From an uncultured Eubacteriales bacterium (GTDB lineage: Bacteria > Bacillota > Clostridia > Oscillospirales > CAG-272), in NCBI GenBank assembly GCA_934462885.1, contig CAKSJC010000072.1, positions 1 through 7,806 of the forward strand: a stretch of DNA of 7,806 bases, read 5' to 3'. This document shows positions 6,976 to 7,806 of the stretch, piece by piece. A program made the translations under genes and the position numbers. How positions within the stretch are numbered: the first letter of the stretch is position 1; each line of letters opens with the position of its first letter. The notes beneath the pieces are model-generated. The model saw only the letters and a list, made by a program, of their open reading frames with translations. It ran no database searches and had not been told where the DNA came from.

Positions 6976-7081
6976 GACGCCGTTCCGCAGATCCTTTCGT
7001 CTTTTTATCTGATAGTTTTAGCTTTTTCAAGCTATGCTAATTTCAAAATCACCCTGATTTTATCGGAAGGTACTTCAGATT
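6976..7081 (-). other. Intergenic spacer with two small hairpins
   Basis: The 106 bases between the two cytochrome genes hold two short AT-rich hairpins in the minus-strand transcript. AAAATCA-GGG-TGATTTT (7061-7045) has a 7-bp stem, and TAGCTT-GAAA-AAGCTA (7034-7019) has a 6-bp stem with a GAAA tetraloop. Neither has a proper U-tract, so they look like processing or mRNA-stability elements rather than terminators. No convincing promoter is visible. AAAGGA (6997-6992) is too far from the ATG at 6975 to be its main SD; GGA at 6986-6984 is better placed. Confidence 0.4.
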
Positions 7082-7806
7082 TTATTTTGAATTCTTAACC
7101 TTCAGCACGTAATCGCTCGCAATGGGATTGCCGTCCTTATTTTCAAGGCGAATCGTCAGTTTTCCTCCGCTCGGAGCTTTTACATTGTCTACGGTCAGTT
7201 TTACGGAAGTATTGTACATAATCTCTCCAAGCTCAAATCGCTTTGAGTAAACCTGCACTCCGTCCGAATCGGTCACCGAAAATACTGCGAAACAAGGCTC
7301 AGATTTTTTCGACTGTTTTCTTACAGTAAATCCTGTGATTATTGCGTCTTCTTCCGGACGTCCGAGCGCCGCCGTTCCGTTTTTCTCGGAAAACAACTGC
7401 TCAACCCCGTATTCTTCTCCAACGATTCCGATTGAACGTACAAATTCTGCAAGTGCGTTGATATCATCCTCGGGAGTTTCTTTCGGAACGAAATTAACTA
7501 TTGCTTTTTCGAGAGTTGGCGCGCTTCCGTTATACATATACGGCGCGCTTCTCCAAACTTCAACGAGAGTTGGCGTTGCAAAATCGCGCGACTCCCATCC
7601 TCCGTCATTTCCGACGATCGGAGACGGGTGAAAATCAAGATCCGTATATAACGGAGCCGGATGGCATTGTACGCATCCGTATGACTCAAAAAGCTTTTCT
7701 CCTTCTTTGGCGAGTTCGTTAAGAGTTCCGTCGAGATTAAGCGCCGGAGACTCAGTAGGAAGCTGAGCTTTAAGAAATTCGTCTATCGCGATATTCGCCT
7801 CTTCGC
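7082..7806 (-). CDS. Cytochrome c peroxidase/MauG-like protein, C-terminal part (partial)
   Basis: The frame is open from the right edge (first whole codon at 7804) to a TAA at 7084-7082, giving the last 240 residues; the start lies outside the window. The haem c motif C44-V-Q-C47-H48 follows KEGEKLFESYG, the usual helix before a cytochrome haem. After it, FATPTLVEVWRSAPYMYNGS (75-94) and TLEKAI match the di-haem peroxidase/MauG signature (TPTLxxVxxTAPYxHDGxxxTLxE). DDINALAEFVRSIG (113-126) is the closing helix. About 150-240 form an extra beta-sandwich (Fn3/Ig-like) domain. Family members reduce peroxide or carry out other periplasmic or extracellular oxidations using two haems; the first haem domain would be upstream. 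No methionine follows TLEKAI at the position of the usual C-terminal haem ligand, so its coordination is uncertain. It precedes the large cytochrome gene by 106 bases on the same strand, suggesting an operon. Confidence 0.85.
   Translation of the reverse strand, partial: EEANIAIDEFLKAQLPTESPALNLDGTLNELAKEGEKLFESYGCVQCHPAPLYTDLDFHPSPIVGNDGGWESRDFATPTLVEVWRSAPYMYNGSAPTLEKAIVNFVPKETPEDDINALAEFVRSIGIVGEEYGVEQLFSEKNGTAALGRPEEDAIITGFTVRKQSKKSEPCFAVFSVTDSDGVQVYSKRFELGEIMYNTSVKLTVDNVKAPSGGKLTIRLENKDGNPIASDYVLKVKNSK

Noticed and set aside
6995..7045. A promoter between the two cytochrome genes (TTGAAA followed by GATAAA)
   Set aside because: The spacing is about 15 bases and the -10 match is poor; this is expected by chance in an AT-rich spacer.

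Overview
The window looks like chromosome from an anaerobic Bacillota (Clostridia-like) bacterium of moderate GC content. Two things support this: a membrane-anchored G5–3D protein, an architecture typical of Gram-positive Bacillota and Actinomycetota, and clean Gram-positive style signals (GGAGG Shine-Dalgarno, extended -10 promoter, strong U-tract hairpin terminators). The lineage is inferred; no rRNA or other decisive marker is present.

Left edge: positions 1-99 (+) are the last 32 codons of ribosomal protein L1 (rplA). Two strong hairpin terminators follow (123-152 and 157-194). The second is symmetric and also ends the minus-strand transcripts that converge on it. No L10 leader or rplJ follows, so the ribosomal operon stops at rplA.

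215-2792 (-): a two-gene unit driven by a near-consensus promoter (2852-2880). The first gene encodes a membrane protein with a long acidic cytoplasmic N-terminus, one transmembrane helix, a G5 domain and a C-terminal 3D domain; a TTG start after a perfect SD is preferred. Thirteen bases later a beta-lactamase-fold serine hydrolase (SxxK family, EstB-like, no signal peptide) begins.

2971-7806 (-): a c-type cytochrome module. The upstream gene, cut by the window edge, is the C-terminal part of a cytochrome-c-peroxidase/MauG-like protein (one CxxCH visible) ending in a beta-sandwich domain. The downstream gene is a 1334-residue exported protein: beta-propeller, a hydrazine-synthase-alpha-like middle domain with CxxCH, a second CxxCH, two galactose-binding-like beta-sandwiches apparently inserted into the second cytochrome domain, and a C-terminal discoidin-like (F5/8 C) domain. 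This architecture is best known from Planctomycetota, Verrucomicrobiota and Lentisphaerota. In a Bacillota-like genome it suggests a poorly described extracellular haem system, possibly acting on or bound to glycans. It is the most interesting part of the window.
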